Assembly (NCBI RefSeq): GCF_030814135.1
Contig: NZ_JAUSUQ010000005.1
Location: forward strand, 1-64,000
From: Caldalkalibacillus uzonensis
GTDB lineage: Bacteria > Bacillota > Bacilli > Caldalkalibacillales > Caldalkalibacillaceae
Direction: 5' to 3'
DNA: 64,000 nucleotides
A program made the translations under genes and the position numbers. The notes under the pieces were generated by a model. That model made no database searches. It had not been told where the DNA came from and saw only the letters and a list, made by a program, of their open reading frames with translations. This document shows positions 63,706-64,000 of this stretch, one piece after another; positions within the stretch are counted from its first letter, which is position 1; every line of letters begins with the position of its first letter.

Positions 63706-64000
63706 TTGGGAACCCTTGCTTTCCAAACATTAACGATCACATTGGTGACGAGTGTAAGTTATGTTCTGGGACTTAGGTTGTTTCGCCAGCTGAATAGAAC
63801 ATTTCTCAATCCCCTATTCACGGCCACATTGTTTATGGTAGTGCTACTATCTGTGTTGAAGATCGACTACCACATGTTTGCTGAAGGGACACGCGTTTTT
63901 ACTTTCCTTTTAAATACCGCTACTGTTGCCCTGGCCATTCCCCTCTATAAGCAATGGCAACTGCTTCGAAAGAATCTTAACCAGATTGTATTGAGTATTT
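63706..64000 (+). CDS. CidB/LrgB-family protein, partial at window edge
   Basis: A TTG at 63706, 7 nt after AGGAGGAG and directly after the cidA stop, opens a frame that runs off the window (98 codons seen). It is strongly hydrophobic, with spans LAFQTLTITLVTSVSYVLGL and PLFTATLFMVVLLSVL, and the motif FLLNTATVALAIPLYKQWQL is characteristic of LrgB/CidB. With CidA it modulates murein hydrolase activity or metabolite export at the membrane. Confidence 0.85.
   Translation, partial: MGTLAFQTLTITLVTSVSYVLGLRLFRQLNRTFLNPLFTATLFMVVLLSVLKIDYHMFAEGTRVFTFLLNTATVALAIPLYKQWQLLRKNLNQIVLSI

Overview
The window looks like chromosomal DNA of a Bacillota bacterium of the Bacillaceae type, probably a thermo- or alkaliphilic relative of Caldalkalibacillus (inference from gene content, not a database match). 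The signs are strong Shine-Dalgarno sites with many GTG/TTG starts, catabolite-response (cre) boxes, perfect 7-1-7 Fur boxes, a textbook sigma-A promoter, an S-layer-homology 5'-nucleotidase, HemAT, Bacillus-like fructose and quinone-response genes, and a Gram-positive 4-hydroxyphenylacetate cluster. No rRNA, tRNA or CRISPR array was seen.

Layout: 1-11,300 is a decaying defence island. It holds an IS256-type transposase remnant, a 5'-truncated DUF262/DUF1524 (GmrSD-like) nuclease gene, a 1440-aa SF1 helicase with a Vsr-like nuclease domain, an unrecognised 195-aa gene, and an McrB/McrC pair in which each gene carries a frameshift. 11,500-21,100: SLH 5'-nucleotidase, an acyl-CoA synthetase under a cre box, an HPr-like protein, an ascorbate-family PTS (A, B and C as separate genes), two deletion-scarred pseudogenes and an MFS carrier. 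21,200-27,600: Fur-boxed siderophore ABC uptake operon, a chimeric pseudogene behind an orphan Fur box, and an ACR3 arsenite exporter. 27,600-32,550: LD-carboxypeptidase, then fruR-fruK-fruBC-fruA(EIIA) behind a promoter with cre and 20-bp-phased operators. 32,670-43,340: GntR regulator, aldolase, hpaG-like, hpaE, hpaB, hpaD, a PNPOx-fold protein, a frameshifted FAD synthetase and a TRAP transporter; these convert hydroxyphenylacetate-type aromatics through meta-cleavage toward pyruvate and succinic semialdehyde, but hpaC, hpaF and hpaH are not present here.

43,380-43,780 is a gene-free array of diverged hairpin units built on a GGTCG...AGATC core, some capped by GNRA tetraloops. It is the most unexplained structure in the window. 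After it come a bactofilin/M23 peptidase pair, a second bactofilin-like gene, and a CatR(YodB)-like regulator divergent from a ring-cleavage dioxygenase and DoxX. 48,350-58,050 is a LacI-regulated sugar cluster (ABC importer, two Gfo/Idh dehydrogenases, two TIM-barrel proteins, ThuA-like) with five matching operators. It resembles glycoside 3-oxidation pathways.

58,100-64,000: HemAT, then a urea-uptake/urease locus eroded by several large deletions that left urtA(3' part)-urtC-urtD'/'ureE-ureF'/'ureD, and finally a frameshifted cidA and the start of a cidB/lrgB gene. Many genes in the window carry single indels consistent with missing bases, so the sequence either comes from a genome in active decay or contains homopolymer errors. 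Both readings are kept open below.
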